Shown here: piece by piece, positions 1 to 7,606 of the stretch
Layout of the letters: each line of letters opens with the position of its first letter
How positions within the stretch are numbered: position 1 is the stretch's first letter
NCBI GenBank assembly: GCA_015064085.1
Contig: SVSX01000018.1
Location: 1-32,911 of the forward strand
Source of the DNA: Oscillospiraceae bacterium
GTDB lineage: Bacteria; Bacillota; Clostridia; Oscillospirales; CAG-272
Reading direction: 5' to 3'
DNA length: 32,911 nucleotides
Notes under the pieces: model-generated
What the model was told of the DNA's origin: nothing
Databases searched by the model: none
Seen by the model: the letters and a program-made list of their open reading frames with translations, nothing else
Program-made: the position numbers and the translations under genes

Positions 1-62
1 GCTTTGTACTTCTCTCTTGTTGTTCAATTTTCAATGACCGCGCCGCCCGCCTTGCGGACAGC
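1..62 (-). promoter_or_regulatory. Probable rRNA operon leader (boxB/boxA-like), running off the left edge
   Basis: Read on the minus strand, the transcript from the promoters at 69-97 and 181-209 first forms a 6-bp hairpin (arms 59-54 and 50-45, loop AAG, one G-U pair that only works in the minus RNA). It then reads TTGAAAATTGAACA at 34-21. A hairpin followed by a TTGAAAA-TGAACA element is the boxB-boxA layout of Firmicutes rRNA leaders and spacers. The 16S gene itself is not in the window, so the assignment is inference. Confidence 0.6.
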
Positions 63-68
63 TTGACT

Positions 69-97
69 ATTATATCATAACCTCTTTCCTTTGTCAA
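69..97 (-). promoter_or_regulatory. Promoter P1 (downstream one of a tandem pair), probable rrn promoter
   Basis: On the minus strand TTGACA (97-92), a 17-base spacer and TATAAT (74-69) match the consensus exactly. TG lies one base before the -10 (extended -10). Together with the second promoter 112 bases upstream it forms a tandem pair typical of rRNA operons, firing leftward out of the window. Confidence 0.8.
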
Positions 98-180
98 TAC
101 CTTTTTTCAATTTTTTTAGATTTTTTTAAAATATTTTCAAAGGAAACATGATATCCACTCGTTTTCTGCGAGGGAACTTA

Positions 181-209
181 ATTTTATCACAGAAAGATTT
201 TTTTGTCAA
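181..209 (-). promoter_or_regulatory. Promoter P2 (upstream one of a tandem pair), probable rrn promoter
   Basis: On the minus strand TTGACA (209-204), a 17-base spacer and TAAAAT (186-181), again with TG one base before the -10. The bases just upstream (210-250) are A/T runs that could act as an UP element. The 112-base offset from P1 and the identical orientation suggest one strong stable-RNA unit. Confidence 0.75.
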
Positions 210-253
210 GAGTTTTTCGAAAAAATTTCCACAAATTTATTTCTTTATTACTA

Positions 254-281
254 TTGACATTTTTTTATGATTTGCTAAAAT
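254..281 (+). promoter_or_regulatory. Promoter of the GH25 lipoprotein gene
   Basis: TTGACA (254-259), 16-base spacer and TAAAAT (276-281), with TG one base before the -10. Transcription should begin near 288. An upstream ATG at 291 would therefore be essentially leaderless, which favours the start at 327. Confidence 0.7.
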
Positions 282-326
282 AAATATATAATGATGAATT
301 TATCTTTGACAGGAAAAAAGCAACAA

Positions 327-1649
327 ATGAAAAAAACACTACTGATATTTATAATTATAACCGCTCTACTCTGTCTTGCATCCTGCCACGAAGAACAAAG
401 CACAGAATGTGAGCACAAGGATCTGATAATTTCCGAGGTAGACGCCACCTGCGACACAGAGGGTTATCAATTGAACGAGTGCAGAAATTGTACATTTGAA
501 TTCAAAAGCAAGATCATCCCGCCCAAAGGCCATACACTATCTGAGCAAAAGTTCTCGGCAAGCTGTACCGAGGAGGGGTACACAGAATATACCTGTTCTT
601 GCGGATATAGCTACAGATCCGACTACACAGAACCTGTCGGTCACGTATTTGCCACCGAGACACATACCCCCACCTGCACTATAGAGGGATTCACCAGATA
701 CACCTGCCACTGTGGCTTTACATACAGAGCCAAGCTAACACCTCCTACAGGTCACACGCTTAAAAAAGAGGTTCACGAGCCCGATTGCACGAACGAGGGC
801 TACACCGATTACTCTTGCACAGTCTGCAAAAATTACAGCTTCAGATCGAACTACGTAGTTCCCTTGGGTCATTCCTTTACAACAACGGTATCAAGACCCA
901 CAAGCTCACAGACGGGATACACCGAGTTTTTATGCCATTGCGGGTATGAGTATACCGGTGACTACGTTATGTCGAGTGATATTTTCAAGGGTGCTTACGT
1001 AGACGGCGTTGAGGTTCTGGCACAGGGTGTCGACGTTTCAATGTGGAACGGTACTGTAAATTGGAGTGAGCTCAAGACTGCGGGAATTGATTACGTAATA
1101 CTCAAGGCGGGAAGCACCAACGGTGTAGATCCAAATTTTGAAACAAACTACAAAAAAGCCACCGAGGCGGGACTCGGTGTCGGTTGTTACTATTACACCT
1201 ACTCACTTACAGTTGACGACATTCTCGAGGACGCGGAAAGCTTCTTGTCATTCATAAAAGGAAAGAAATTTGACTACCCCGTATATCTCGATCTTGAAGA
1301 CCCCTCTCAGGAAGCCCTTGACAGTCAGCTTCTCACCGATATGTGCAAGGCATTTATTGAAAAAATGCAGTCCGAGGGTTATTTCTGCGGACTTTACGTA
1401 AACAACAATTGGCTTATGAACAAGCTTGATACAGAGCGTATCACGGTATATTTTGATCTTTGGCTGGCACGTTGGACTCTTTCGGGAGAGCCCGACTGGT
1501 CGGATAAATTCGGTGTGCGCACGGGAATGTGGCAGTACAGCGCAACGGGAAAGATAGGATCACACACCTGTGATTTCGACCTCAACGTAGCCTTTAAGGA
1601 TTACCCTTCACTTATCAAGGAATGGGGCTTCAACGGATACGAAAAATAA
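327..1649 (+). CDS. Lipoprotein with five Cys-rich repeats and a GH25 lysozyme-like domain
   Basis: Predicted 440-residue exported lipoprotein that should cut the glycan chain of peptidoglycan (N-acetylmuramidase, GH25). Residues 1-20 form a lipoprotein signal peptide (hydrophobic 5-18, lipobox L17-A-S-C20). Residues 42-213 hold five repeats of 37-38 residues with pattern C-x4-G-Y/F-x3-x-C-x-C/x2-C..G-H; the fifth lacks the first Cys. From about 235 to the end is a GH25 barrel: G-V-D237-V-S-M-W near its start and D323-L-E325 in the strand that carries the family's catalytic acids. I chose ATG 327 because it begins the signal peptide and has AGGA 12 bases upstream; the in-frame ATG at 291 sits on the expected transcription start. 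The gene has its own promoter and no clear terminator. Whether the enzyme serves wall turnover, defence or scavenging cannot be told. Confidence 0.88.
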   Translation: MKKTLLIFIIITALLCLASCHEEQSTECEHKDLIISEVDATCDTEGYQLNECRNCTFEFKSKIIPPKGHTLSEQKFSASCTEEGYTEYTCSCGYSYRSDYTEPVGHVFATETHTPTCTIEGFTRYTCHCGFTYRAKLTPPTGHTLKKEVHEPDCTNEGYTDYSCTVCKNYSFRSNYVVPLGHSFTTTVSRPTSSQTGYTEFLCHCGYEYTGDYVMSSDIFKGAYVDGVEVLAQGVDVSMWNGTVNWSELKTAGIDYVILKAGSTNGVDPNFETNYKKATEAGLGVGCYYYTYSLTVDDILEDAESFLSFIKGKKFDYPVYLDLEDPSQEALDSQLLTDMCKAFIEKMQSEGYFCGLYVNNNWLMNKLDTERITVYFDLWLARWTLSGEPDWSDKFGVRTGMWQYSATGKIGSHTCDFDLNVAFKDYPSLIKEWGFNGYEK

Positions 1650-1675
1650 TTATGTAATATCTTTTCAAAATTCTA

Positions 1676-1704
1676 TTGAAAAAGCACTCGAATTGTGATA
1701 AAAT
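1676..1704 (+). promoter_or_regulatory. Promoter of the TIM-barrel isomerase-like gene
   Basis: TTGAAA (1676-1681), 17-base spacer and TAAAAT (1699-1704) with TG one base before the -10. It lies between the GH25 gene and the start at 1743 and shows that an in-frame start at 1695 is inside the promoter and not used. Confidence 0.7.
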
Positions 1705-1742
1705 CAGTTTATTCCATATCAAAACCGAGAAAGGACAAAAAA

Positions 1743-2555
1743 ATGAAAAGAAAACTTGGTATCAATACAGACTGTTTAATAGGTCTTCTTGACGATGTAG
1801 CAACGCTTAAGCTCGCTCACGAGATCGGATTTGAAACAATTACTACGAGCCAGATAAGCCTTAGTGAGGTATCGGCGCTCAAAGAAAATGCGGAAAAGCT
1901 TGGAGTAGACTTCCCTTTTCTTCACTCCCCCTTTGGCGGGATCAACTATATGTGGATGGAGGGAGACAGCTATCGCACAGTATACGACGGCATTATTGAG
2001 TCGATCGACAACGCTGCCGCCTGCGACGTTCCCGCTGTAGTCCTCCACGTATCCAGCGGTTGGCAAGCGCCTCCTGTTAATGATCTCGGTCTTTCGCGCT
2101 ATGATGCCCTTGTGGAATATTCCGCAAACAAGGGAGTAACGTTAGCTTTTGAAAATCTGCGTATGCTCGGAAACCTCGCTTGTCTCATAGACCGCTACGA
2201 GCACGAGGACAACGTTCGTTTCTGCTACGACTGCGGACACGAGCACTGTTATACAAAAACTGTAAAATGGATAGACATATTCACAAATAAGCTCATAGCT
2301 ACACATATTCACGACAACCACGGCCGTCCCTTCGAGGATAAGACCACAGACCGCGACGCGCATCTCCTTCCCTTTGACGGAACGTTTGACTATCCTGATA
2401 TGATGAGAAGGCTTGACAGATACGGCTACGCAGGTCCTCTCGTTCTTGAGGTCTTCCGCGGCTCGAGATCCGACTATATGGCGCTCTCGGCAGAGGAATT
2501 TTTGAAAACCTCTTATGACAGGATCAAGCGCATTTCGGTGCTCAACGAGCTTTAA
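1743..2555 (+). CDS. Sugar phosphate isomerase/epimerase family protein (xylose isomerase-like TIM barrel)
   Basis: 270-residue cytoplasmic protein of the AP endonuclease 2/xylose isomerase-like TIM-barrel family, which covers sugar isomerases, epimerases and metal-dependent phosphodiesterases. Likely metal-binding and catalytic positions lie at strand ends: H61-S-P, H102-V-S, E137 in F-E-N, D163-C-G-H166, H188-I-H190-D-N and E236 in L-E-V. The length is normal for the family. ATG 1743 is preceded by AAAGGA and begins the first beta strand (K-L-G-I-N-T-D). The next gene encodes an AraC-type regulator with its own promoter, and two hairpins separate them; a sugar or polyol catabolic role under that regulator is plausible but unproven. 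The exact substrate cannot be named. Confidence 0.82.
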   Translation: MKRKLGINTDCLIGLLDDVATLKLAHEIGFETITTSQISLSEVSALKENAEKLGVDFPFLHSPFGGINYMWMEGDSYRTVYDGIIESIDNAAACDVPAVVLHVSSGWQAPPVNDLGLSRYDALVEYSANKGVTLAFENLRMLGNLACLIDRYEHEDNVRFCYDCGHEHCYTKTVKWIDIFTNKLIATHIHDNHGRPFEDKTTDRDAHLLPFDGTFDYPDMMRRLDRYGYAGPLVLEVFRGSRSDYMALSAEEFLKTSYDRIKRISVLNEL

Positions 2556-2573
2556 TAAAAAAGGAAAAAGCAG

Positions 2574-2594
2574 ACAGAGAATACTCTGTTTTCT
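2574..2594 (+). terminator. Short hairpin after the TIM-barrel gene, possible terminator
   Basis: ACAGAG (2574-2579), a 4-base loop and CTCTGT (2584-2589) are followed by a T-rich stretch. The stem is only 6 bp, so termination may be partial. The stronger hairpin at 2622-2659 backs it up. Confidence 0.4.
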
Positions 2595-2621
2595 CAACAT
2601 ATGAACTACAAATACAAATTT

Positions 2622-2659
2622 ATCGGCAGAGAGATCGTTTTCTCTGCCGATTTCTTTTT
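2622..2659 (+). terminator. Intrinsic terminator between the TIM-barrel and AraC genes
   Basis: An 11-bp perfect stem (2622-2632 with 2641-2651) with an 8-base loop is followed by TTTCTTTTT. This is a strong rho-independent terminator for the rightward transcript from 1676. Confidence 0.85.
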
Positions 2660-2719
2660 GTTTAATACAACGCAGCTAAAGCACCATTTTTATATATTCG
2701 GTATAAAATTCTTTTAAAG

Positions 2720-2748
2720 TTGACTTTTTATAAAAAAGAGTGTATAAT
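2720..2748 (+). promoter_or_regulatory. Promoter of the AraC-type regulator
   Basis: TTGACT (2720-2725), 17-base spacer and TATAAT (2743-2748). The coding sequence begins 28 bases downstream of the -10 with AGGAGG at 2764-2769. No clear regulator-binding repeat is visible. Confidence 0.78.
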
Positions 2749-2776
2749 AAAGTCAGTTTTTTAAGGAGGATCTGAT

Positions 2777-3682
2777 ATGAATTACGTAGCAACCGAATTA
2801 AAAAGGACAATTGACATAAAAAGCATCGTTTCCATACATTATTTTGAGTACACGTCGGACTTTACCTATCCCGGTGAGTCTCACGATTTCTGGGAAATGA
2901 TATACTGCGACAAGGGCGCTCTTCACATAACCGCGGGAGAGAAAAGCTTCAACCTCGGCATAGGTCAGGCTTTTCTTCACCATCCGTCACAGTTTCACAA
3001 CGTAGAACCCGCAAACAACGAACCCGCAAATTCCGTGGTCCTCAGCTTTTACTCCGACAGCCAAAGGCTTCAAAATCTTGCCGACTCTCCGCTCAATTTC
3101 GACAATTACGCCAGGACCTCCCTGTTTTCAATCATTCGCGAGGCAAAGGCAAGCTTCGAAAATCCTCTTGGAAGGATCGATGAGCCTATGCTTCTGAGAA
3201 AGCCCAGCGAGGAGGTATTTGCCGCCGAACAGGTCATTCAGAACTACGCAGAGCTGCTCCTTATACATCTTATAAGAAAAACCGATTACTCCACAAGCTT
3301 CCCCGAGCTCCCGAGAGAGGAAAAAAACAGCCGTCTCGCTAACGAGATCTCACGGTATATGAGCGAAAACCTTTCGAAAAAGATCACCTTTTCCGAGATC
3401 ACGAGAATTTTTTCGGTCAGTCCCACGACCCTCAAAAAGCTCTTCAAATCATATTACCGCTGCGGTACTATGGAATATCTCACCTCGCTGAGAATAGAAA
3501 GAGCGAAGGAGCTCCTGAGGGGTGGTAAGCACACCTGCACGGAGATCTCCTCGCTCTGCGGATTTTGTTCTATTCATCATTTTTCTAAGGTCTTCAAGGA
3601 AAAGTGCGGCATTTCCCCCACTGAGTATCTTCATACCATCAAGGCTATGCTCGACTCATCGAACATCAAGACCGACTCTTAA
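2777..3682 (+). CDS. AraC family transcriptional regulator with N-terminal cupin sensor
   Basis: 301-residue DNA-binding regulator. Residues about 20-95 look like the AraC-type cupin ligand-binding domain (H36-D-F-W-E followed by a short barrel rich in H and G, ending in H-H-P..F-H-N). Residues about 185-290 are the AraC DNA-binding domain with two helix-turn-helix units, near 202-223 and 254-275, closed by the family signature G-F-C-S..H-F-S-K-V-F-K-E-K-C-G-I-S-P-T-E-Y. AGGAGG lies 7 bases before ATG. Its own promoter follows a terminator, so it is probably a single-gene unit. The adjacent sugar-isomerase-like gene is the natural candidate target. Its last 4 bases overlap the end of nadE on the other strand, leaving no room for a terminator between them. 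Confidence 0.9.
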   Translation: MNYVATELKRTIDIKSIVSIHYFEYTSDFTYPGESHDFWEMIYCDKGALHITAGEKSFNLGIGQAFLHHPSQFHNVEPANNEPANSVVLSFYSDSQRLQNLADSPLNFDNYARTSLFSIIREAKASFENPLGRIDEPMLLRKPSEEVFAAEQVIQNYAELLLIHLIRKTDYSTSFPELPREEKNSRLANEISRYMSENLSKKITFSEITRIFSVSPTTLKKLFKSYYRCGTMEYLTSLRIERAKELLRGGKHTCTEISSLCGFCSIHHFSKVFKEKCGISPTEYLHTIKAMLDSSNIKTDS

Positions 3683-5607
3683 AGCTCCTCAGCGATCCTC
3701 AGCCACTCCTCACGGGATGCGTCACTTGGCATACGCCAATCCCCTCTCGGAGAGAGTGCCACCGAACCGACCTTCGGTCCGTCGGGTATGCAGGAGCGCT
3801 TGAACTGCTGAGCAAAGAAGCGGCGAACAAAGTTCTTCAGCCATTTTAGCAGCACCTCGTCGCTGTATTTATCTCCAAGGGCGTAGCGCGCGAGTCTGTA
3901 AAGCTTGTCGGGAGCAAATCCATAGCGGACCATATAGTAAAGGTAAAAATCGTGTATCTCGTAAGGTCCGACAATGTCCTCGGTCTTCTGCGCGATATTG
4001 CCATTCTCGTCAGCGGGAAGAAGCTCGGGACTGACAGGTGTATCAAGAATATCTCTGAGCACCGCCGAAAGCTTTTCCTTGCCCTCCTTCTCCGCCCTGT
4101 CGGCATATCTTGCCACAACGTGGCGTACAAGGGTCTTGGGGAGAGAGCCGTTGACTCCGTACATAGACATATGGTCTCCGTTATAGGTAGCCCAACCGAG
4201 CGCAAGCTCCGAGAGGTCACCCGTACCTACGACTATACCGTTGACCTCATTTGCGATATCCATAATGACCTGAGTTCTCTCTCTCGCCTGAGAATTTTCA
4301 TATACTACGTTGCGGATGCTCTCGTCGTGACCTATATCGGAAAAGTGAAGCTTCACAGCCTCTCCAATATCAACACAACGCATCTCCGCCCCAAGCTCGG
4401 CGCAGAGTATCTCGGCGTTCGAGCGTGTCCTACCCGTAGTTCCGAAGCAAGGCATCGTAACGCCGATTATGTCACTTCGCACCCTTCCGAGCATATCGAG
4501 CGCCTCGGCGGTCACAAGTATCGCGAGACAGGAGTCAAGTCCGCCGGAAATACCTATCACGCATTTTTCAGCATACGCCTTTTCTATTCTCTGCTTCAGA
4601 CCGCGCGCCTGAAGGGTAAGTATATGATCACAGCGCTCCCTTCTCTCCTCTTCGGTATCGGGCGTAAAGGGATTAGGAGCTATCCTTCTCGTAAGCTCTG
4701 TTTCGCAGAGCTTCATCTGAAATTCAACCTTTTGATATCCACTCACGTCGGGCACGAGAGTATTCTTTCTTCTGCGCTCGAAGGAAAGCTTTTTTACGTC
4801 TATCTCACTTATAAGCAGCGGAGCGGATATCTCACAAAAAGGCGCTCTCTCTGCTATGACAGATCCATTTTCGGCTATGAACGAATGTCCTCCGAAAACC
4901 AGATCTGTAGTTGACTCTCCATCTCCGCAGTTTGCGAAAAGATACGCGCAGGAAAGTCTCGATGACTGAGTCTCAACAAAAGATCTCGAGTACTCCGCCC
5001 TGCACACCGCATCGTTTGATGCCGCGGGGTTGGCAATAACGGTAGCGCCCGCCGCCGTATGGTAAACCGAAGGGGGCACGGGTGAGAAAAGATCCTCACT
5101 TATCTCAACGGCGATCCTAAGCTCGGGAAGCTCCTTGCAACAGAAGACAAGCCCCTTTCCAAAGGGCACTTTCTCCTCCCCAACTGTAACGTATTCTATT
5201 TCGCTGCTCGGAGCGGCAAAGTATCTTCCCTCCGAAAATTCTCCGTAATTTGGCACAAAACTCTTCGGAACTATACCCAAAATAGCTCCTTTTTGACAAA
5301 TTGCGGCGGAATTATAAATTTTATCATTGACAACGAGAGGAAAACCGACTATACTAATCATATCGGAGCTCTTCGTTTCGTCAAGGTAATCAAGAAGGGC
5401 GTCGACGGCGGCGCTCAAAAGGACATCTGAGTAAAACAGATCGGCACAGGTATAGCCCGTCAGTGAAAGCTCGGGAAATACAAGTAGCTTGACCCCCTCG
5501 TCCTTCGCCTTTCGGTAGAGCGATATCATCTCAGACAAATTTTTTCTGCAATTTGCGACCGTCACTCTCGGTGTTGCGGTAGCAACCTTAAAGAATCCAT
5601 GCTTCAT
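3679..5607 (-). CDS. nadE: Glutamine-type NAD+ synthetase with Ser in place of the glutaminase Cys
   Basis: 642-residue two-domain enzyme for the last step of NAD synthesis (deamido-NAD + ATP + amide nitrogen to NAD). Residues 1 to about 270 form the nitrilase-like glutaminase domain; about 310-642 form the synthetase domain with P-loop S-G-G-L-D-S at 354-359. Of the Glu-Lys-Cys glutaminase triad, E46 and K115 are present, but the third position is S170 (codon AGT at 5100-5098) in E-I-S-E-D-L. All three positions sit exactly six residues before those I recall for the Mycobacterium tuberculosis enzyme (E52, K121, C176), so the alignment is unambiguous. The domain is otherwise intact. By analogy with Cys-to-Ser changes in nitrilases, glutamine use may be lost, leaving ammonia as donor; this is inference. 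GGAG lies 7 bases before ATG. The gene is divergent from pncB, which feeds the same pathway. Confidence 0.93.
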   Translation of the reverse strand: MKHGFFKVATATPRVTVANCRKNLSEMISLYRKAKDEGVKLLVFPELSLTGYTCADLFYSDVLLSAAVDALLDYLDETKSSDMISIVGFPLVVNDKIYNSAAICQKGAILGIVPKSFVPNYGEFSEGRYFAAPSSEIEYVTVGEEKVPFGKGLVFCCKELPELRIAVEISEDLFSPVPPSVYHTAAGATVIANPAASNDAVCRAEYSRSFVETQSSRLSCAYLFANCGDGESTTDLVFGGHSFIAENGSVIAERAPFCEISAPLLISEIDVKKLSFERRRKNTLVPDVSGYQKVEFQMKLCETELTRRIAPNPFTPDTEEERRERCDHILTLQARGLKQRIEKAYAEKCVIGISGGLDSCLAILVTAEALDMLGRVRSDIIGVTMPCFGTTGRTRSNAEILCAELGAEMRCVDIGEAVKLHFSDIGHDESIRNVVYENSQARERTQVIMDIANEVNGIVVGTGDLSELALGWATYNGDHMSMYGVNGSLPKTLVRHVVARYADRAEKEGKEKLSAVLRDILDTPVSPELLPADENGNIAQKTEDIVGPYEIHDFYLYYMVRYGFAPDKLYRLARYALGDKYSDEVLLKWLKNFVRRFFAQQFKRSCIPDGPKVGSVALSPRGDWRMPSDASREEWLRIAEEL

Positions 5608-5656
5608 AAGGAAACTCCAATCATAAAATTTTCTTTAAACCTACAATACATAAAAC

Positions 5657-5685
5657 ATTATACCTTCTTTTCGAAAAAAAAACAA
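5657..5685 (-). promoter_or_regulatory. Probable nadE promoter
   Basis: On the minus strand the -10 is TATAAT (5662-5657). Seventeen bases upstream is TTGTTT (5685-5680), a poor -35 that keeps only the TTG. A perfect -10 with a weak -35 suggests activation or modest expression. The A-rich intergenic region is shared with the divergent pncB, for which I see no convincing promoter. Confidence 0.5.
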
Positions 5686-5744
5686 TAATAAAATTAAAAT
5701 TTTTTTGATAAATATTAAATCAAGATAAAAAAAGGAGAAAAGTA

Positions 5745-7196
5745 ATGAATGTCAAAAGAAATCTTACAATGCTTTGTGACTATTACGAGCTCACTATGGG
5801 CAACGGATATTTCAAATGCGGCTTAGGCGACCGAATAGTATATTTTGACGTTTTCTACAGAGATAATCCCGATAACGGCGGATACGCCATAGCGGCGGGA
5901 CTTGAGCAGATTATCGAATACATCGAGGATCTGCATTTCACGGAGGAGGACATCGAATTTCTCCGCTCAAAGAATTGCTTCTGCGAGGAATTTCTCGACT
6001 ATCTGAGAGCCTTCAAATTTACAGGCGATATCTGGGCTATCCCCGAAGGAACTGTGGTATTCCCGGGTGAGCCTCTTATGACGGTAAAAGCTCCCGCCAT
6101 CGAGGCACAGTTTATCGAGACCTATATTCTTATGATGATAAACCATCAGTCCCTCATCGCAACCAAGGCATCAAGACTCACAAGAGCCGCAAAGGGACGC
6201 GCCATCAGTGAGTTCGGCTCAAGACGCGCTCAGGGGGCTGACGCCGCTATGCTCGGCGCGAGAGCCGCTTATATCGGAGGAGTCGGCTCGACTGCCTGCA
6301 CAATAGTTGACCGCGATCACGGTGTTCCCTCAACGGGCACTATGGCGCACTCCTGGGTGCAGATGTTCGACACCGAGTACGACGCGTTCAAGACCTATTG
6401 CGAGATATATCCCAACAACGCAACGCTCCTCGTCGATACCTTCAATGTTCTCGAGAGCGGAGTTCCCAACGCAATAAAAGCGTTCAACGAGGTGCTCGTT
6501 CCCAAGGGAATAAAAAAATGCGCTGTCAGAATAGACTCGGGCGACGTTACCTACCTCACGAAAAAGGTAAGAAAAATGCTCGACGAGGCAGGATTTCCCG
6601 AGTGCAAAATAGTTATTTCCAACTCTCTGGACGAATATATCATCAGAGAGCTTATACGTCAGGGCGCTGAGGTCGATGCCTTCGGTGTCGGTGAGAGACT
6701 CATCACCGCCAAGAGCGACCCCGTTTTCGGTGGTGTTTACAAGGTATGCGCAATTGAAGACGAGAACGGAAATATTATTCCGAAAATTAAGATCAGCGAA
6801 AACGTCGGAAAGATCACGACTCCCCATTTCAAGAAGCTTTACCGTCTGCGCGACAGAGAGACGGGCAAGGCAGAGGCAGACCTCTTATGCGTATATGATG
6901 AGGAGGTAGACGACACTCAGCCTATCGAGCTCTTTGATCCTCAGCACACCTGGAAGCGCAAGACTCTCACAAACTTCAAGGCAGAGCTGCTTCAGAAAAA
7001 GATCTACGAGGACGGCAAGCTTGTCTATAAACTCCCAACGATCCACGAGATCCGTAGGCATTGTGAGGAGGAGATCGAGGGTATGTGGGATGAGGTCCGC
7101 AGATTTAACAATCCCCACAATTACTACGTTGACCTTTCACAGAAGCTTTGGGATATTAAGCACGATATGATCGCAGAGCACAGAAAGATAAAGTAA
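5745..7196 (+). CDS. pncB: Nicotinate phosphoribosyltransferase
   Basis: 483-residue cytoplasmic enzyme that makes nicotinate mononucleotide from nicotinate and PRPP, entry step of the Preiss-Handler salvage route. The N-terminus M-L-C-D-Y-Y-E-L-T-M-G-N-G-Y-F is the family signature. F-G-S-R-R-A-Q-G (157-164) belongs to the phosphoribosyl/substrate site, and G-T-M-A-H202-S carries the His that is phosphorylated in characterised members. Length is normal. AAAGGAG lies 7 bases before ATG. The gene is back to back with nadE, with 137 bases between starts; nadD, for the middle step, is at 12957-13571. A strong terminator follows. No transcription-factor site was recognised. Confidence 0.95.
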   Translation: MNVKRNLTMLCDYYELTMGNGYFKCGLGDRIVYFDVFYRDNPDNGGYAIAAGLEQIIEYIEDLHFTEEDIEFLRSKNCFCEEFLDYLRAFKFTGDIWAIPEGTVVFPGEPLMTVKAPAIEAQFIETYILMMINHQSLIATKASRLTRAAKGRAISEFGSRRAQGADAAMLGARAAYIGGVGSTACTIVDRDHGVPSTGTMAHSWVQMFDTEYDAFKTYCEIYPNNATLLVDTFNVLESGVPNAIKAFNEVLVPKGIKKCAVRIDSGDVTYLTKKVRKMLDEAGFPECKIVISNSLDEYIIRELIRQGAEVDAFGVGERLITAKSDPVFGGVYKVCAIEDENGNIIPKIKISENVGKITTPHFKKLYRLRDRETGKAEADLLCVYDEEVDDTQPIELFDPQHTWKRKTLTNFKAELLQKKIYEDGKLVYKLPTIHEIRRHCEEEIEGMWDEVRRFNNPHNYYVDLSQKLWDIKHDMIAEHRKIK

Positions 7197-7204
7197 AATC
7201 AAAA

Positions 7205-7242
7205 AGAGACTCTCGGATCTCCGAGAGTCTCTCATTGTTTTT
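7205..7242. terminator. Bidirectional terminator shared by pncB and rpsU
   Basis: A 12-bp perfect stem (7205-7216 with 7221-7232) with a 4-base loop. Rightward it is followed by a T-rich tail ending in TTTTT (7238-7242); leftward the minus strand reads TTTTTGATTTT. It sits between convergent genes and serves both. Confidence 0.88.
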
Positions 7243-7249
7243 CAGAAAA

Positions 7250-7426
7250 TTATTTGTATTTTCTCTTGCGAGCTGCTTCCGACTTTTTCTTGCGCTTAAC
7301 GCTGGGCTTCTCATAGTGTTCTCTCTTGCGAAGCTCGGTAAGGACGCCGGAGCGAGCAGTTGCACGCTTAAAGCGACGAAGTGCGCTGTCCAGGGACTCG
7401 CCTTCCTTAACTCTGATTTCTGCCAT
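7250..7426 (-). CDS. rpsU: 30S ribosomal protein S21
   Basis: 58-residue basic ribosomal protein of the small subunit, which helps initiation by binding near the 16S 3' end. [21 protein letters not shown] is the family N-terminus and the Lys/Arg-rich tail ends R-K-R-K-Y-K. ATG 7426 is chosen because it begins the conserved sequence and follows a GGAGGGAGGG Shine-Dalgarno; a longer in-frame reading from 7504 overlaps the promoter. It is a single-gene unit here with a full consensus promoter and a terminator. Confidence 0.95.
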   Translation of the reverse strand: MAEIRVKEGESLDSALRRFKRATARSGVLTELRKREHYEKPSVKRKKKSEAARKRKYK

Positions 7427-7475
7427 TTCTTTTTCCCTCCCTCCGCAAATTGCAAAATGCAATCGACTAAATGGT

Positions 7476-7504
7476 ATTATATCACATTTGTAATCTCTTG
7501 TCAA
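7476..7504 (-). promoter_or_regulatory. rpsU promoter
   Basis: On the minus strand TTGACA (7504-7499), 17-base spacer, TATAAT (7481-7476) with TG one base before the -10. This is a perfect sigma-A promoter, as expected for a ribosomal protein gene. Confidence 0.85.
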
Positions 7505-7548
7505 TAGCTTTTTAATAATTTAAAAAGAATATATTTATTTATATTTTA

Positions 7549-7577
7549 TTGACAAGGATTACGAATTGTGTTAGAAT
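7549..7577 (+). promoter_or_regulatory. Promoter of the class I amidotransferase-like hydrolase gene
   Basis: TTGACA (7549-7554), 17-base spacer and TAGAAT (7572-7577), with TG one base before the -10. It is divergent from the rpsU promoter, the two -35 boxes lying 44 bases apart. It shows that a GTG at 7568 is not the start. Confidence 0.75.
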
Positions 7578-7606
7578 TCAAATATATTATCAGGGAGGAT
7601 ATCACT

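Noticed and set aside
444..970. Tandem repeats in the GH25 gene as a CRISPR-like or minisatellite array
   Set aside because: The repetition is at protein level (37-38 residue modules); the DNA copies have diverged and keep frame.
3952..4914. Open frame of 320 codons on the plus strand inside nadE
   Set aside because: Antisense shadow of a clearly conserved enzyme; no motif, promoter or ribosome site.
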